A DNA stretch of 64,000 bases from Roseibium porphyridii. Its GTDB lineage: Bacteria; Pseudomonadota; Alphaproteobacteria; Rhizobiales; Stappiaceae. The stretch lies in assembly GCF_026191725.2 (NCBI RefSeq), contig NZ_CP120863.1:1592001-1656000 (forward strand), written 5' to 3'. The position numbers were made by a program, and so were the translations under genes. This document shows, in pieces, positions 36,339-46,088 of the stretch (position 1 is its first letter; each line of letters begins with the position of its first letter). The notes under the pieces are model-generated. The model saw only the letters and a list, made by a program, of their open reading frames with translations. It searched no databases and was not told where the DNA came from.

Positions 36339-38588
36339 CTATTCAACCTGAAGAGTAATCCTTCTTTCGGGAAACCGGGATGTTTTCACACTGATATTCG
36401 CACGTCCCTTTTGTCCTGACTGAGCGCGCACCCAGAAGCCGGTGCCGCCACCTCTCATGGCGACTGTCGTTGGCCCGATGAGTTCAATCGGTCCATCGAG
36501 TTCAATGGAAATGCTGTCATTGATAAAGGCGAGCGGATTGCCGACCTGGTCCAGCGCCTTAGCCAGGACGCGCGTTTCGTAATGGTCCGGATTGAGCGTC
36601 ACCAGATCCGCTTCCAGGCGCAGCTCTGTTGCCAAGGGGTTGGCGACAAACTTCCGCCTGACGGCCACCTCACCATTCAGGTAACCGATAAATTCTACAT
36701 CCGGCCAGTCATGCCCCCAGACCCCGAGGGCGTCTTCGGCCTCCGTACTCAGCGGGAGGCAGAACGGTGGATGCGGCAAATGAGGAAAGTTCTTTCTGTC
36801 GCGGAAGATCTCGAAGCTGTTGCCATTGGAATAGGTCATTCTGATCTCGTCGCAATTCGACAACACCATCAGAGGAAGCGTGCCGCCGATGTTGCGTTCA
36901 CCGCGTGCCCATATGCTGACAGGTTCTAAAATCACCTTGCGATCCGGGCTCATCTGGCTTGCATAGGCGTGACCCGCAAGCTTCATTTCCCGAAACATTG
37001 TCATGACACCGTGATAACAAACCCTGTCACCGGATCCGAAATCCTGATGGGTGTTGTAGTCGAACATGCACCAGCCAATGCAGCCTGAGACAGCGTCGTC
37101 ACCATAGGCAGCGTTCAGAATTTCAAGGTGTCGGGTGACATGCTCTATCTGCCGTTGTTCCTGATCGAAGATCTTGGTGGGGTACATATGACCGTTATAT
37201 TCGGTCACGAGATAGGGCACCGGATTGCTGAGACCCGTGGTTTCCTTCTGGTCTCTCAGCGGCGTCCGTGGACGATTGACGCGAGAGTCTTCAAACGACC
37301 CCAGAACGAAATCGTTGAAGGTATAAACATCTTCAAGAAGCGAACTTTCTGTGTCTTTTCGAATGCCACCCGTCTGGCGCGTGCCATCCAGTTCCCGGGC
37401 AAGGGTATTCGTGCGCTGATAAAAGGCGTCGTCGTCCGGAGATTCATTGATGCGGACACCCCAAAGCACGATGGACGGATGGTTCCAGTCCCGCTCGATC
37501 ATGCGCTGCACATTTCGAACGGATTCGTCTTTCCAGGCCTCTCCGCCAATATGCTGCCAGCCGGGTATTTCCTCCAGAACCAGAAGCCCGATCCTGTCGC
37601 AATGGTCCAGAAACCATGGCGATTGAGGGTAGTGAGAGGTTCTGACGATATTGCAGCCCAACTCTTCCTTGAGCAGTTCGGCATCGCGTTCCTGCGAAGC
37701 TCTGCCCTGTGCATAACCGGAATAGGGGAAGGATTGGTGCCTGTTCAGCCCGATCAGCTTCACTTTCCTGCCGTTGAGAAGGAAGCCTTCCGGTGTGAAT
37801 TCTGCCGTCCGGAATCCAAAGAATGTCTCGAAACTGTCTTTTGAACCATCTGCGCGCAAAGCAAGGCGGAGCGCGTAGAGGTCTGGTTTATCCAGGTCCC
37901 ATAGCGAGATGTTTTCCAGGTTCTCGAATGTCAAAACGGACACCTGATCGGTGATAACGTCAGTTGTGCACGTCGCAATGATCTTGCCGTCAGGTGAAAC
38001 CAGTTCGCCCTGCAGCTGACCTCTGATCGCCGTTTGAGGAGGATTGCTCAACCAGATCCTGGCCTCAACGCCGGGGGCATCGCTCAAGGTGTTTCGCGTC
38101 TCGATCTTCACATTCTTGATCGAGATACTGTCAGCGATTTGCAACCACGCTTCGCGATAGATGCCTGCATAGGTCAGATAGTCGATACGGCCACCGAAAG
38201 GTGGAATTTCGGGATTTTCCGTTCCGTCGACGCATACGGTGATCAGGCATTCGCCTTCGCGAAAAGCTTCTGTCAACCGGACTTCAAACGGCGTGTAACC
38301 GTCCTTATGTCCTGCAATGTGCGTACCGTTCAAATAAACTGATGCATTCGCCATGACACCGTCAAAGACGAGATTGATCTCCTTGTTCTTAAAGGCGTCA
38401 GACCATTGCAGCTTCTTTTGATAGGTGAAGGGTTTCTGATAGGAGCGTTCGTCAAAATAGTCGAACGGCAATTCAATGGCGGTATGCGGTAATCTCACCG
38501 TGTCGCCGTCGAGGTGTTGACCTGCCATTTCCGGCTCAAAACCAGCGGTGAAGGTCCAGTCTTCACAGAAATTCAATTTCATGGGCAT
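36339..38588 (-). CDS. Glycoside hydrolase family 2 (beta-galactosidase/beta-glucuronidase type)
   Basis: 749 aa from the ATG at 38588, which has AGGA 6 nt upstream; the frame is open to 38717 without a better site. Layout: N-terminal jelly roll (RLPHTAIELPFDYF, GTHIAGHKDGYTPFEV), an Ig-like domain, a TIM barrel with acid/base WGVRINES (E382) and nucleophile TEYNGHM (E463), then C-terminal Ig-like domains (about 600-749). There is no signal peptide, so it acts in the cytoplasm on imported oligosaccharides. Beta-galactoside and beta-glucuronide specificity cannot be separated here; the nearby uxuA favours the latter. Convergent with the GntR gene. Confidence 0.9.
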   Translation of the reverse strand: MPMKLNFCEDWTFTAGFEPEMAGQHLDGDTVRLPHTAIELPFDYFDERSYQKPFTYQKKLQWSDAFKNKEINLVFDGVMANASVYLNGTHIAGHKDGYTPFEVRLTEAFREGECLITVCVDGTENPEIPPFGGRIDYLTYAGIYREAWLQIADSISIKNVKIETRNTLSDAPGVEARIWLSNPPQTAIRGQLQGELVSPDGKIIATCTTDVITDQVSVLTFENLENISLWDLDKPDLYALRLALRADGSKDSFETFFGFRTAEFTPEGFLLNGRKVKLIGLNRHQSFPYSGYAQGRASQERDAELLKEELGCNIVRTSHYPQSPWFLDHCDRIGLLVLEEIPGWQHIGGEAWKDESVRNVQRMIERDWNHPSIVLWGVRINESPDDDAFYQRTNTLARELDGTRQTGGIRKDTESSLLEDVYTFNDFVLGSFEDSRVNRPRTPLRDQKETTGLSNPVPYLVTEYNGHMYPTKIFDQEQRQIEHVTRHLEILNAAYGDDAVSGCIGWCMFDYNTHQDFGSGDRVCYHGVMTMFREMKLAGHAYASQMSPDRKVILEPVSIWARGERNIGGTLPLMVLSNCDEIRMTYSNGNSFEIFRDRKNFPHLPHPPFCLPLSTEAEDALGVWGHDWPDVEFIGYLNGEVAVRRKFVANPLATELRLEADLVTLNPDHYETRVLAKALDQVGNPLAFINDSISIELDGPIELIGPTTVAMRGGGTGFWVRAQSGQKGRANISVKTSRFPERRITLQVE

Positions 38589-38740
38589 TGGTGGTCCTGT
38601 CCGGTGGAATTTGTGGGTCCGGTTGGGCAGATACGCCATTGGAGCTACCCAACCGGAAATACCTGAGGGCGCGATTGCCAGTGGGACGGCTGTTGCAGCC
38701 CTCAAGTTCGACCACAATGTGACGGCACCGAAAGTCTGTG

Positions 38741-38756
38741 TAGTAAAATTTTACTA
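38741..38756. promoter_or_regulatory. Perfect palindrome TAGTAAAATTTTACTA, likely operator of the GH2 gene
   Basis: A 16-nt perfect palindrome 153 nt upstream of the GH2 start and just downstream of the LacI-type regulator gene. The half-site ATTTTACT recurs at 38771-38778, 23 nt from the copy in the palindrome. It is similar in form to AT-centred operators of LacI-family sugar repressors. Confidence 0.65.
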
Positions 38757-38773
38757 AAATTTTGATGTGAATT

Positions 38774-39787
38774 TTACTTCACGCTGTTCCGCCAGATTAT
38801 CGGAGACTGCAGGACAACTTTCTTGGCAGTGAAGCGTCCGGCGAGCCGTTCCAGCAACAGATTGACAGCTGAAGCGCCAATCTCCTCCGGAGCGAGCCTT
38901 ACACTTGCCAATGCCGGGTCCAAAAGTTCCGATGCCGGATTGTCATTGAACCCGACAACCGCTACATCCTGCGCCACTTTGAGACCGGCGTCCCGAACAG
39001 CCTTGTAGGCTCCAACCGCCATGTCGTCAGTGCAGGCCACAATGGCATCCGGTCTCGGTGTTGCAGCAAGTAACTCACGTGTACATTCAAGACCATTGTC
39101 CGTCGTGTTTCCCGCCAGTGAGACGAGAGAGGTGTCGAAAACACCTTTTCTGCTGAGCCAGTCTTTGTAAGCTTCAAATCGTGCTTCGTAGATCTCAGGA
39201 TGTTCGCCGAGCGAGCACCCACCGATGAAACCAATTCTGCGATAGCCCCTGGATGTCAAACCGGTCATGAGCTGCTCAGTCGCGGAATAAAGATCGTGCC
39301 CAACGCTGTCAAAATCGGGTTCTTCGGGCAGGAAATCGGCAAATACGATCAGATTTTGCCAAAAATCCCGAGCCTGTCTGTGAATGCCAGACCCTTGCCC
39401 GACAACAATGGCGCCGCGGGTTTTGCCATCCGACTGGAAAAGCTCGGGATAAAGGCGCTTTACCGTTACCACGTGGACATCGAGTTCAAGACACCGGCTC
39501 TCGACGCCGTTTTTCAGTCTTGAATAATAAGACCCTTCGGAGACGTGCTTCCAGCGCTCACCAAGTTCGAGGTATATTTCTGAAACTTTCGGGCGGAAAG
39601 ACGTTCGTCCAGAGGTGTGTGTGCTCCGGCGTTCCTTCAACGGCTTGTAGTCGAGTTCTTCCGCAACGGCGACAATACGTGCGCGGGTCTTCGGTGAAAC
39701 GGAGATCGTGGCATCCCTGTTCAGAACTCTGGACACAGTTGCAATTGAAGTGCCGACAATTTCAGCAATGTCTTTTAGTTTGGCCAC
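38774..39787 (-). CDS. LacI-family transcriptional regulator
   Basis: 337 aa. N-terminal HTH LKDIAEIVGTSIATVSRVLN with hinge helix near residue 50, then the periplasmic-binding-like core with DAIVACTDDMAVGAYKAV and VAVVGFNDNPASELLDP. The subgroup resembles EbgR/galactoside repressors. It lies immediately upstream of, and in the same direction as, the GH2 gene and probably controls it through the palindrome at 38741. Confidence 0.92.
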   Translation of the reverse strand: MAKLKDIAEIVGTSIATVSRVLNRDATISVSPKTRARIVAVAEELDYKPLKERRSTHTSGRTSFRPKVSEIYLELGERWKHVSEGSYYSRLKNGVESRCLELDVHVVTVKRLYPELFQSDGKTRGAIVVGQGSGIHRQARDFWQNLIVFADFLPEEPDFDSVGHDLYSATEQLMTGLTSRGYRRIGFIGGCSLGEHPEIYEARFEAYKDWLSRKGVFDTSLVSLAGNTTDNGLECTRELLAATPRPDAIVACTDDMAVGAYKAVRDAGLKVAQDVAVVGFNDNPASELLDPALASVRLAPEEIGASAVNLLLERLAGRFTAKKVVLQSPIIWRNSVK

Positions 39788-39914
39788 TGGGTCTACTTGC
39801 CGGAATGAATGCCGATGGGTGAGAGCGGATTACAACATCCAGAACCTCATAGAATTTGCAATATGTTCGGATTTCAAGGCATCAGCCTCGGATCGAATGC
39901 GAGCTGATTTACAA

Positions 39915-39944
39915 AAAAAGCCCGGCAACACATTGCCGGGCTTT
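39915..39944 (-). terminator. Strong intrinsic terminator of the Rbs-type importer operon
   Basis: AAAAGCCCGGCAA (39915-39927) pairs perfectly with TTGCCGGGCTTTT (39932-39944) over 13 bp with a 4-nt loop. On the minus strand a run of T's follows, 20 nt after the binding-protein stop codon at 39965. Confidence 0.88.
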
Positions 39945-39964
39945 TCTAGCTGGCTTGACCGGAC

Positions 39965-41005
39965 TTAGCGGGCCGGCAAGGGGATCCATTCGGCGACGGA
40001 AACATCGGCGTGCTGGAACTGGGGCATCTTTTCGCCAAGGTCTTCCATGTTGCGCACGTCTTGCTCGTTCAGGAAGGACTGTGTGATCAGGGTCGGCGGA
40101 ACAATGACCTGCTTGCCCGGATCTTCACCGGCCAGCATGAGTGCAAGAGTACGCACGCTGACCTCGCCAACGACGGCAGGGTTGGTGGCAACCGTTGCCG
40201 CCCAAGCTGAGTCCGGCTCACGCATGGCGGAGATGTCGGCGGTGGAGACATCCGCGGAATAGATCTTGATGTCCTGGTTGAGACCGGCCTCATCAACGGC
40301 GATTTTCACACCCTTCGCAAACTCGTCATAAGGTGCGAATACGACGTTGATGGTCGGATTGGCCTGCAGCACAGAGCGCGCCTGATTGGCAACCGAGTTG
40401 GCAATCGGATTGTCGAGCGTGCCGAACATGGCAGCTTCCTTGATGCCTGGGTTGTCTTTCTTGACTTCCTTCCAGGCGATATCCCGTCGGTCAAGGGGGG
40501 CAATGCCTGGCACGTAGACATAACCAGCGGTGAAGCTGTTGCCGTTGTCCTTGATCGCCTGATCGAGTGCCATTTTGCCAAGAAGGTAGTCGGACTGCTC
40601 GACCTGGGGGATGGATTCGTTTTCGACGTTCACATCAAACGCGACAACCTTGATGCCGGCATCGACGGCCCGTTGGGCAGCCGGTTTCATGGACTCCGTC
40701 AATCCATGTTGAATGACGATCCCGTCAACGCCAAGGGCGATTGCCTGGTCGACCATATCCGCCTGCAGAGCCGCATCCTGGCGGCTGTCAAAGACACGCA
40801 AGTCGACACCAAGCGCTTCAGCCTGCTTTTCCACGCCCGAAAGATAGGACTGGAAGAAGTCGCCTGTCGAAAGATAGCGCACAAGTGCGATTTTCACGTC
40901 CTCAGGCTTGTCGAAGGGTGCGGGCATGTCGGCTGCAAGCGCACTGCCGCCGCCAAGACCCAGGCCGGCCACCATGGCCAGTTTCATGAATTCACGTCTG
41001 AGCAT
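39965..41005 (-). CDS. Periplasmic binding protein of an Rbs-type sugar ABC importer
   Basis: 346 aa from the ATG at 41005, preceded by GGGAGGAAACAAT. The N-terminus MLRREFMKLAMVAGLGLGGG has a hydrophobic signal ending at ALAAD. The mature protein is a family 1 periplasmic-binding fold: VKIALVRYLSTGDFFQSYLS, ALGVDGIVIQHG, VVAFDVNVEN and VVFAPYDEFAKGVKIAVDEA. Last gene of a minus-strand importer operon that is divergent from mtnK-mtnA, so 5-methylthioribose, 5-deoxyribose or a related pentose or nucleoside is a reasonable ligand guess. Confidence 0.9.
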   Translation of the reverse strand: MLRREFMKLAMVAGLGLGGGSALAADMPAPFDKPEDVKIALVRYLSTGDFFQSYLSGVEKQAEALGVDLRVFDSRQDAALQADMVDQAIALGVDGIVIQHGLTESMKPAAQRAVDAGIKVVAFDVNVENESIPQVEQSDYLLGKMALDQAIKDNGNSFTAGYVYVPGIAPLDRRDIAWKEVKKDNPGIKEAAMFGTLDNPIANSVANQARSVLQANPTINVVFAPYDEFAKGVKIAVDEAGLNQDIKIYSADVSTADISAMREPDSAWAATVATNPAVVGEVSVRTLALMLAGEDPGKQVIVPPTLITQSFLNEQDVRNMEDLGEKMPQFQHADVSVAEWIPLPAR

Positions 41006-41042
41006 ATTGTTTCCTCCCAATATGAACGGCGCCCGGCGGGCG

Positions 41043-42056
41043 TCACGCAGTTCTCCTGCCTCCGCGTCGCGATGACAGGTAGAAAGTAAAGACCAGGGCA
41101 GCGACCAGCACGGCTCCCTTGACGAAATCCTGCATGTAGTAAGGGGCATTCATCATGGTCAGACCTTGAAGTAGAATGCCGACAAAAAGAGCACCTGCTG
41201 CGGTGCCGAATGCGTTCGGACGGGCTGCACCCAGTACCGCAAAGCCGATCAGGGCAGCAGCCACACTGTCGAGCAGCAAATTGTTACCCGATGCGATGTC
41301 GCCGCGGCCCAAACGCGCCGCAAGCAGAATTCCGCCAACCGAGGCAAGCATGCCGGATATCATGTAAGCGACAATCTTGTAGCGGTGGACATTTGTGCCA
41401 ACCAGTCCGGCCGCTCTTTCGTTTGAGCCGATCGCATACATCAGGCGTCCATGCCGGGTGTAGCCGAGAAACAGCCAGATCAAGAGGGCGATCAGCAGGA
41501 AGACGACGACCGGCACGGGCACGAGCCTGTCCAGGAAAAGGTCGAACCGATGACGACCGAGCCAGAGAAAAGCGGCGGAGAAAGTGCCTTCGGCCACCGC
41601 CCCGTTCTCAAGGCTCATGCCGGTTGCAATCGAATTGCCCTGTGTCGGAATACGCTGAAGACCGATCAGAAGGAACATCATGCCAAGGGTGGCCAGAAGA
41701 TCGGGCACACGCATCTTGACGATCAAAAGGCCGTTCACCAGTCCGACGATCGCTCCCATAATGAGGCAGAGTGCAACTGCGACGAAGGCCGATTGTTCGA
41801 GGACGACCATCGTATAGGCCGACAGCATCAAAGCCGAGGTCGCAACCGACCCGATAGAGAGGTCAAAACCGCCGACCACGAGGGTGCACGTGACACCGAG
41901 GGCCAGGATGCCGGTAATCGCCACCGACTGCAAAATGAAGACAGCCGAGCGCGGGCTGGCAAACCCGCTCGCATAAATCGAGAAGAAAAGCGCGAGCCCG
42001 CCCAGAAGGATCAGGAAGCCGTATTTAATAGCGAAATCGAGTGCGTTCTTGTTCAT
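41043..42056 (-). CDS. Rbs-type sugar ABC importer permease
   Basis: 337 aa from the ATG at 42056; the frame extends to 42113 but the ATG is followed at once by the first helix (YGFLILLGGLALFFSIYASG). Family signatures: TLVVGGFDLSIGSVATSALM, LLATLGMMFLLIGLQRIPTQ, GSNERAAGLVGTNVHRYKI and the glycine-rich ASVGGILLAARLG. About nine to ten helices. It lies 10 nt after the ATPase gene. Confidence 0.93.
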   Translation of the reverse strand: MNKNALDFAIKYGFLILLGGLALFFSIYASGFASPRSAVFILQSVAITGILALGVTCTLVVGGFDLSIGSVATSALMLSAYTMVVLEQSAFVAVALCLIMGAIVGLVNGLLIVKMRVPDLLATLGMMFLLIGLQRIPTQGNSIATGMSLENGAVAEGTFSAAFLWLGRHRFDLFLDRLVPVPVVVFLLIALLIWLFLGYTRHGRLMYAIGSNERAAGLVGTNVHRYKIVAYMISGMLASVGGILLAARLGRGDIASGNNLLLDSVAAALIGFAVLGAARPNAFGTAAGALFVGILLQGLTMMNAPYYMQDFVKGAVLVAALVFTFYLSSRRGGRRTA

Positions 42057-42066
42057 TTTCCAAATA

Positions 42067-43581
42067 TCATCCTGCGAGAGCCAGCCGCTCACCGGGGCCG
42101 GACACATCCGCAACCAGGCTGTTCAAGTCGACATTCTTGTTGATGTATTCACCGGCGATTGCCGCCTCGTTCAGGACGACGATCCTGTCCGCAATTTCCA
42201 GGGCCTCGTCGATTTCAGCGACAAAGACAAGCGTTGTTCGATTCTGAGCCGTTTGGCGAATATACCGTCCTATATCGCGCCGCGCACCGATGTCGACGCC
42301 CTGGAAAGGCTCGTCGAGCAGGAGAATGCGCGAGGCCTTGAGCAACCAGCGACCAATCATGACCTTTTGCTGGTTGCCGCCCGACAAGGTGTCGATGCCG
42401 TCGGAATTGGATTGGCAAACCACTCCGATCCGGTCGATCATGTCGTCGGTCGCTTTGCGTTGCGCCTTGTCGCCCAGAAATGAAAATCGGCTGAAGGCTC
42501 CCAGAAAGGGCACGGTCATGTTGTTGGCGATATCAAAATCGGGCACGACAGCATTCACGCTCCGATCCTTGGGCGACATGAAGACGCCTTTGGTGACCGC
42601 ATCCCCAGCACCTGCTGGCTGATATTCCTTTCCATCCAGAAGGAGATTGCCGCCGGAAGGTTTTGAAAGCCCGTAAATGATTTCGGCCAGTTGCGTCTTC
42701 CCGGATCCGAGCAAACCGGTAAAGGCGACGACTTCTCCTTCTCGGGCTTCGAAGTCAATTGGCCGACTGTCTTCAAACAGTTTCAGATTTTGGAGCTGAA
42801 GAACCGGTTGTCCGCCGGGGACGGGATCGATGTCCACTTCGGTCATCTGATGACCGAGCATTGCATTGACCGCACCGACATAATCGAGAGGCTCTGCTTC
42901 GAACAGGCCCGAGATCGCACCATCGCGCATTGTGACGATCCTGTCAGCGATACGCCGAATGTCGGACATGCGGTGAGAGATGTACAAGATCGCCACCCCT
43001 TCCGCCCGCAGCCGATCGATCAGGGCAAAGAGGCGCTCGGCCTCGGATGACGAAAGGGACGATGTAGGTTCGTCCAGAATGAGCAGTTTTGGTGCGCGGG
43101 CCATAGCGCGAGCGATCGCGATCATCTGCCTGTCGGCGACATCAAGGTCGGCAACACGCATGCGCACGTCCATGGTCAGTCCCATGCTCTCGGCGACTTC
43201 GCGCGCTTGCGCTCGCAGCTTCCTGTCGTTGACAAACAATCCGACACCAGGCTCGGTCAAGCGGTCGAGAGTCAGGTTGGTGGCCACGTCCAGATCCGGG
43301 ATCACGCCGTCGTCGATAGACTGGTGAACCGTTACGACGCCCTTGGATATGGCGTCGGCGGCATCTGTTGGAGAGAATGGTTCGCCGCCAAGCTCAATGT
43401 CGCCGCCATCGGCAAAATGGTAGCCGCACAACACTTTCACGAGCGTAGACTTGCCCGCGCCGTTGGCTCCCATCAATGCCGTAACTTCTCCGGACCGCAG
43501 ATCCAGATCGATGCCTTTGAGGACGTGATTTTGTCCGAAGGACTTTTCCAGATCGCGGAGTTTGCAGGTGACGTTTTGCAC
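42067..43581 (-). CDS. Rbs-type sugar ABC importer ATPase (tandem nucleotide-binding domains)
   Basis: 504 aa. GTG at 43581 is chosen as start because GGGAGGAA stands directly before it. Domain 1: Walker A GANGAGKST, a variant signature VADLDVADRQMIAIARAMAR and Walker B LLILDEPTSSL. Domain 2: GLLGSGKTQLAE, LSGGNQQKVMIGRWL and LLLDEPFQGVDIGARRDIGR. The pairing of a weak first site with a full second site is normal for RbsA/XylG. First gene of the importer operon, 138 nt from divergent mtnK. Confidence 0.94.
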   Translation of the reverse strand: MQNVTCKLRDLEKSFGQNHVLKGIDLDLRSGEVTALMGANGAGKSTLVKVLCGYHFADGGDIELGGEPFSPTDAADAISKGVVTVHQSIDDGVIPDLDVATNLTLDRLTEPGVGLFVNDRKLRAQAREVAESMGLTMDVRMRVADLDVADRQMIAIARAMARAPKLLILDEPTSSLSSSEAERLFALIDRLRAEGVAILYISHRMSDIRRIADRIVTMRDGAISGLFEAEPLDYVGAVNAMLGHQMTEVDIDPVPGGQPVLQLQNLKLFEDSRPIDFEAREGEVVAFTGLLGSGKTQLAEIIYGLSKPSGGNLLLDGKEYQPAGAGDAVTKGVFMSPKDRSVNAVVPDFDIANNMTVPFLGAFSRFSFLGDKAQRKATDDMIDRIGVVCQSNSDGIDTLSGGNQQKVMIGRWLLKASRILLLDEPFQGVDIGARRDIGRYIRQTAQNRTTLVFVAEIDEALEIADRIVVLNEAAIAGEYINKNVDLNSLVADVSGPGERLALAG

Positions 43582-43644
43582 CGTTCCTCCCAAAATTTTG
43601 CGGGGCTTTTATCCCCTTGATTAGAGTTACAGCACGCAAAATAG

Positions 43645-43671
43645 TCATTTGTCAACCGAGTTGACTTTTGA
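43645..43671. promoter_or_regulatory. Long inverted repeat overlapping the mtnK promoter, candidate SorC-type operator
   Basis: Arms TCA-N3-GTCAAC and GTTGAC-N3-TGA flank a CGA centre, giving 27 nt of dyad symmetry between the divergent importer and mtnK operons. It overlaps the -35 of the promoter at 43661-43688. The SorC-family regulator encoded at 46085 is the obvious candidate to bind it. Confidence 0.65.
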
Positions 43672-43688
43672 ACAATCTTGATCATTAT
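43661..43688 (+). promoter_or_regulatory. Candidate sigma-70 promoter of the mtnK operon
   Basis: TTGACT (43661-43666), a 16-nt spacer and CATTAT (43683-43688), 31 nt before the mtnK ATG. The -35 lies inside the right arm of the inverted repeat. Confidence 0.55.
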
Positions 43689-43719
43689 CGGGTGGGATAA
43701 GAGAGGAAATTTCACAGTC

Positions 43720-44982
43720 ATGGATACGCCTGATCAGTATCGACCGTTAACGCCGGAAACGCTCGGAGCCCGTCTCGCATCGATCGACGCCGTGGCGAAA
43801 CGCGTCGGATCCGACCCGGCACTTTGGACCGTACGTGAAGTCGGTGACGGCAATCTGAATTTGGTTTTCATCGTGGAGGGCCCGGAAGGGGCCGTGGTCG
43901 TCAAGCAAGCGTTGCCTTACGTACGTCTTGTCGGCGACAGCTGGCCTTTGCCGCTCTACCGGGCTTTTTTTGAAAATCACGCCCTGGTTCGACAGGCCGA
44001 ACGCGATCCGGGCTCGGTGCCGGCTGTCTATCACTTTGACGACACGCAGGCGCTGATCGTCATGGAATTCCTTGCACCGCACAAGATCCTGCGCCGAAAG
44101 CTGATTGACGGCGACAAGGTTGCAGGCCTTGGAAATTTCCTCGGCAAGTTTTGCGCGCGGACAGCTTTTCGCGGATCGGAACTGTCCATGAAGAGCGCAG
44201 ACAAGAAAAAGGATGTCGGCCTCTTTTCCGGCAATATTGAAATACCGGCGATTACCGAAGCGCTCGTCTTCACCGACCCGTATTATGACGCGGAGATGAA
44301 CCACCACACAGACGGACTGGATGCTGTCGTTGCCAATTTGCGCTCAGATGCCAGGCTGAAGGCAAAGGTGCAGCGCCACCTGATGAAATTCGCCTCCAAC
44401 ACGGAGACGATGGTGCATGGCGACCTTCACAGCGGTTCGATCATGTCCACTGACACAGAAAGCCGCGTCATCGATCCGGAATTTGTTCAATACGGACCAA
44501 TGGGGTTCGATATCGGGATGCTGCTGGCAAATTTCTTCATGGCCTATTTCAGCCAGCCTGCGCATAGGGCAAAAGACGAATTGGACGACTATCAGGAATG
44601 GCTCCTGTCTGTGGTCCGGGAAGTCGTCGAGATTTTTGAAGAAGAGTTCACCCGTCTCTGGCAGACCGAACGAACGGGAATGCTATATCCGGAAGCGCTG
44701 TTTGAAGGGCAGGGACATAATTCAGCCGACGCCTGTGCCGGTCTGCTCGCAGAAACCTGGAAAGAAGCTCTTGGGTTCTGCGGCATCGAAATGCATCGAA
44801 GGACATTGTCGCTGGCGCACAACGCGGATTTCGAAGAGATCGAAGACAAGGGCCTCAAGGCAGCACTGGAAGCTCGCAATCTCCACATGGGCGCGGAACT
44901 TATCCTCAATGCCGAGACGTGTGGTTCGTTGGACGAGTTGCTGTTGCTTGCGCGCCAAGTCAACAAGAAGGACATCCTATGA
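43720..44982 (+). CDS. mtnK: S-methyl-5-thioribose kinase
   Basis: 420 aa from the ATG at 43720, with GAGAGGAAA upstream. It phosphorylates 5-methylthioribose (and in some bacteria 5-deoxyribose) on C1 using ATP. Kinase motifs: [15 protein letters not shown] as the glycine-rich loop, [11 protein letters not shown] with the conserved lysine, [12 protein letters not shown] as the catalytic loop and [17 protein letters not shown] for metal binding, all typical of MtnK. First gene of an operon with mtnA, a SorC regulator and a class II aldolase, each overlapping the next. Confidence 0.95.
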   Translation: MDTPDQYRPLTPETLGARLASIDAVAKRVGSDPALWTVREVGDGNLNLVFIVEGPEGAVVVKQALPYVRLVGDSWPLPLYRAFFENHALVRQAERDPGSVPAVYHFDDTQALIVMEFLAPHKILRRKLIDGDKVAGLGNFLGKFCARTAFRGSELSMKSADKKKDVGLFSGNIEIPAITEALVFTDPYYDAEMNHHTDGLDAVVANLRSDARLKAKVQRHLMKFASNTETMVHGDLHSGSIMSTDTESRVIDPEFVQYGPMGFDIGMLLANFFMAYFSQPAHRAKDELDDYQEWLLSVVREVVEIFEEEFTRLWQTERTGMLYPEALFEGQGHNSADACAGLLAETWKEALGFCGIEMHRRTLSLAHNADFEEIEDKGLKAALEARNLHMGAELILNAETCGSLDELLLLARQVNKKDIL

Positions 44983-46088
44983 AGGTCAACGGAACCCACT
45001 ACCGCTCGCTTTGGTGGGATGAGGACAAGGGCGCACTTCAAATTATCGATCAACGATGGCTGCCTCACGAATTTCGGGTGCAACATGTTGAAACGCTTCA
45101 GGACTTTGCTGATGCGATAGTTGAAATGCGGGTGCGTGGTGCACCGTTGATCGGGGCCACCGCTGCCTATGGCATGGCCCTTGCCGCAGCGACCGATCCT
45201 TCTGATGCAAATCTGGACAATGCCTGGGCGTTTCTGGACAAGACACGGCCGACGGCCATCAATCTTCGATGGGCGCTCAATCGGTGCCGAACTGCTTTGA
45301 AAGCGCTGCCTGAAAGTGAGCGGTCCGCTGCTGCCTTGCAGCTTGCGCATGACATTTCAGACGAGGATGTGGACATCAATCACCGCATAGGTTTGAACGG
45401 TCTGGAAATTATCCGCAAGATAGCAGCCGGCAAGCGGGACGGGGAACCCGTGCGCATCCTGACCCATTGCAATGCCGGCTGGATCGCGACGGTGGATTGG
45501 GGCACGGCGACAAGCCCAATGTATCAGGCGCATGATGAAAACATTGCAATCCACGTGTGGGTCGACGAGACGCGGCCTCGTAATCAGGGTGCGTTGACGT
45601 CGTGGGAACTTGGGAGCCACGGCATTCCGCATACTTACATCACCGACAATGCCGGCGGTCACTTGATGCAGCATGGAATGGTGGATCTGGTGATCACCGG
45701 AACGGACCGCACCACGCGCCGCGGAGATGTTTGCAACAAGATCGGAACTTACCTGAAAGCACTTGCAGCACAGGCCAACAACGTTCCGTTTTATGTCGCT
45801 TTGCCGTCGCCGACCATTGACTGGACCGTCGATGATGGGGTCGCCGAAATCCCGATCGAAGAACGCATGGAAAGGGAAGTAACCCATGTGCAGGGACTGA
45901 CGGATGACGGGAGTATCGGCCAGGTGCAGGTTACTCCGATTGGGACCGCGGGCGGCAATCCGGCGTTTGATGTGACACCGAACCATCTGGTGACGGGTCT
46001 GATCACCGAGCGGGGTATTTGCGAGGCAAGTGCCGCAGGGCTTGCAGAATTGTTTCCCGATCTTGCGCAGGTCGCCAAGAGAGCATGA
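44979..46088 (+). CDS. mtnA: S-methyl-5-thioribose-1-phosphate isomerase
   Basis: 369 aa. The ATG at 44979 overlaps the mtnK stop (ATGA). It converts methylthioribose-1-phosphate to methylthioribulose-1-phosphate. The N-terminal [13 protein letters not shown] binds phosphate, the catalytic cysteine is in [17 protein letters not shown], and the aspartate is in [20 protein letters not shown], where most MtnA proteins read GADRI...GDVANKIGTY. The eIF2B-like relatives lack this pairing, and mtnK next door supports the call. Confidence 0.94.
   Translation: MKVNGTHYRSLWWDEDKGALQIIDQRWLPHEFRVQHVETLQDFADAIVEMRVRGAPLIGATAAYGMALAAATDPSDANLDNAWAFLDKTRPTAINLRWALNRCRTALKALPESERSAAALQLAHDISDEDVDINHRIGLNGLEIIRKIAAGKRDGEPVRILTHCNAGWIATVDWGTATSPMYQAHDENIAIHVWVDETRPRNQGALTSWELGSHGIPHTYITDNAGGHLMQHGMVDLVITGTDRTTRRGDVCNKIGTYLKALAAQANNVPFYVALPSPTIDWTVDDGVAEIPIEERMEREVTHVQGLTDDGSIGQVQVTPIGTAGGNPAFDVTPNHLVTGLITERGICEASAAGLAELFPDLAQVAKRA

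Noticed and set aside
41451..42143. Plus-strand open frame of 230 codons opposite the Rbs-type permease
   Set aside because: Antisense to a highly conserved permease; its composition (E, R, Q, H) is typical of a shadow frame.
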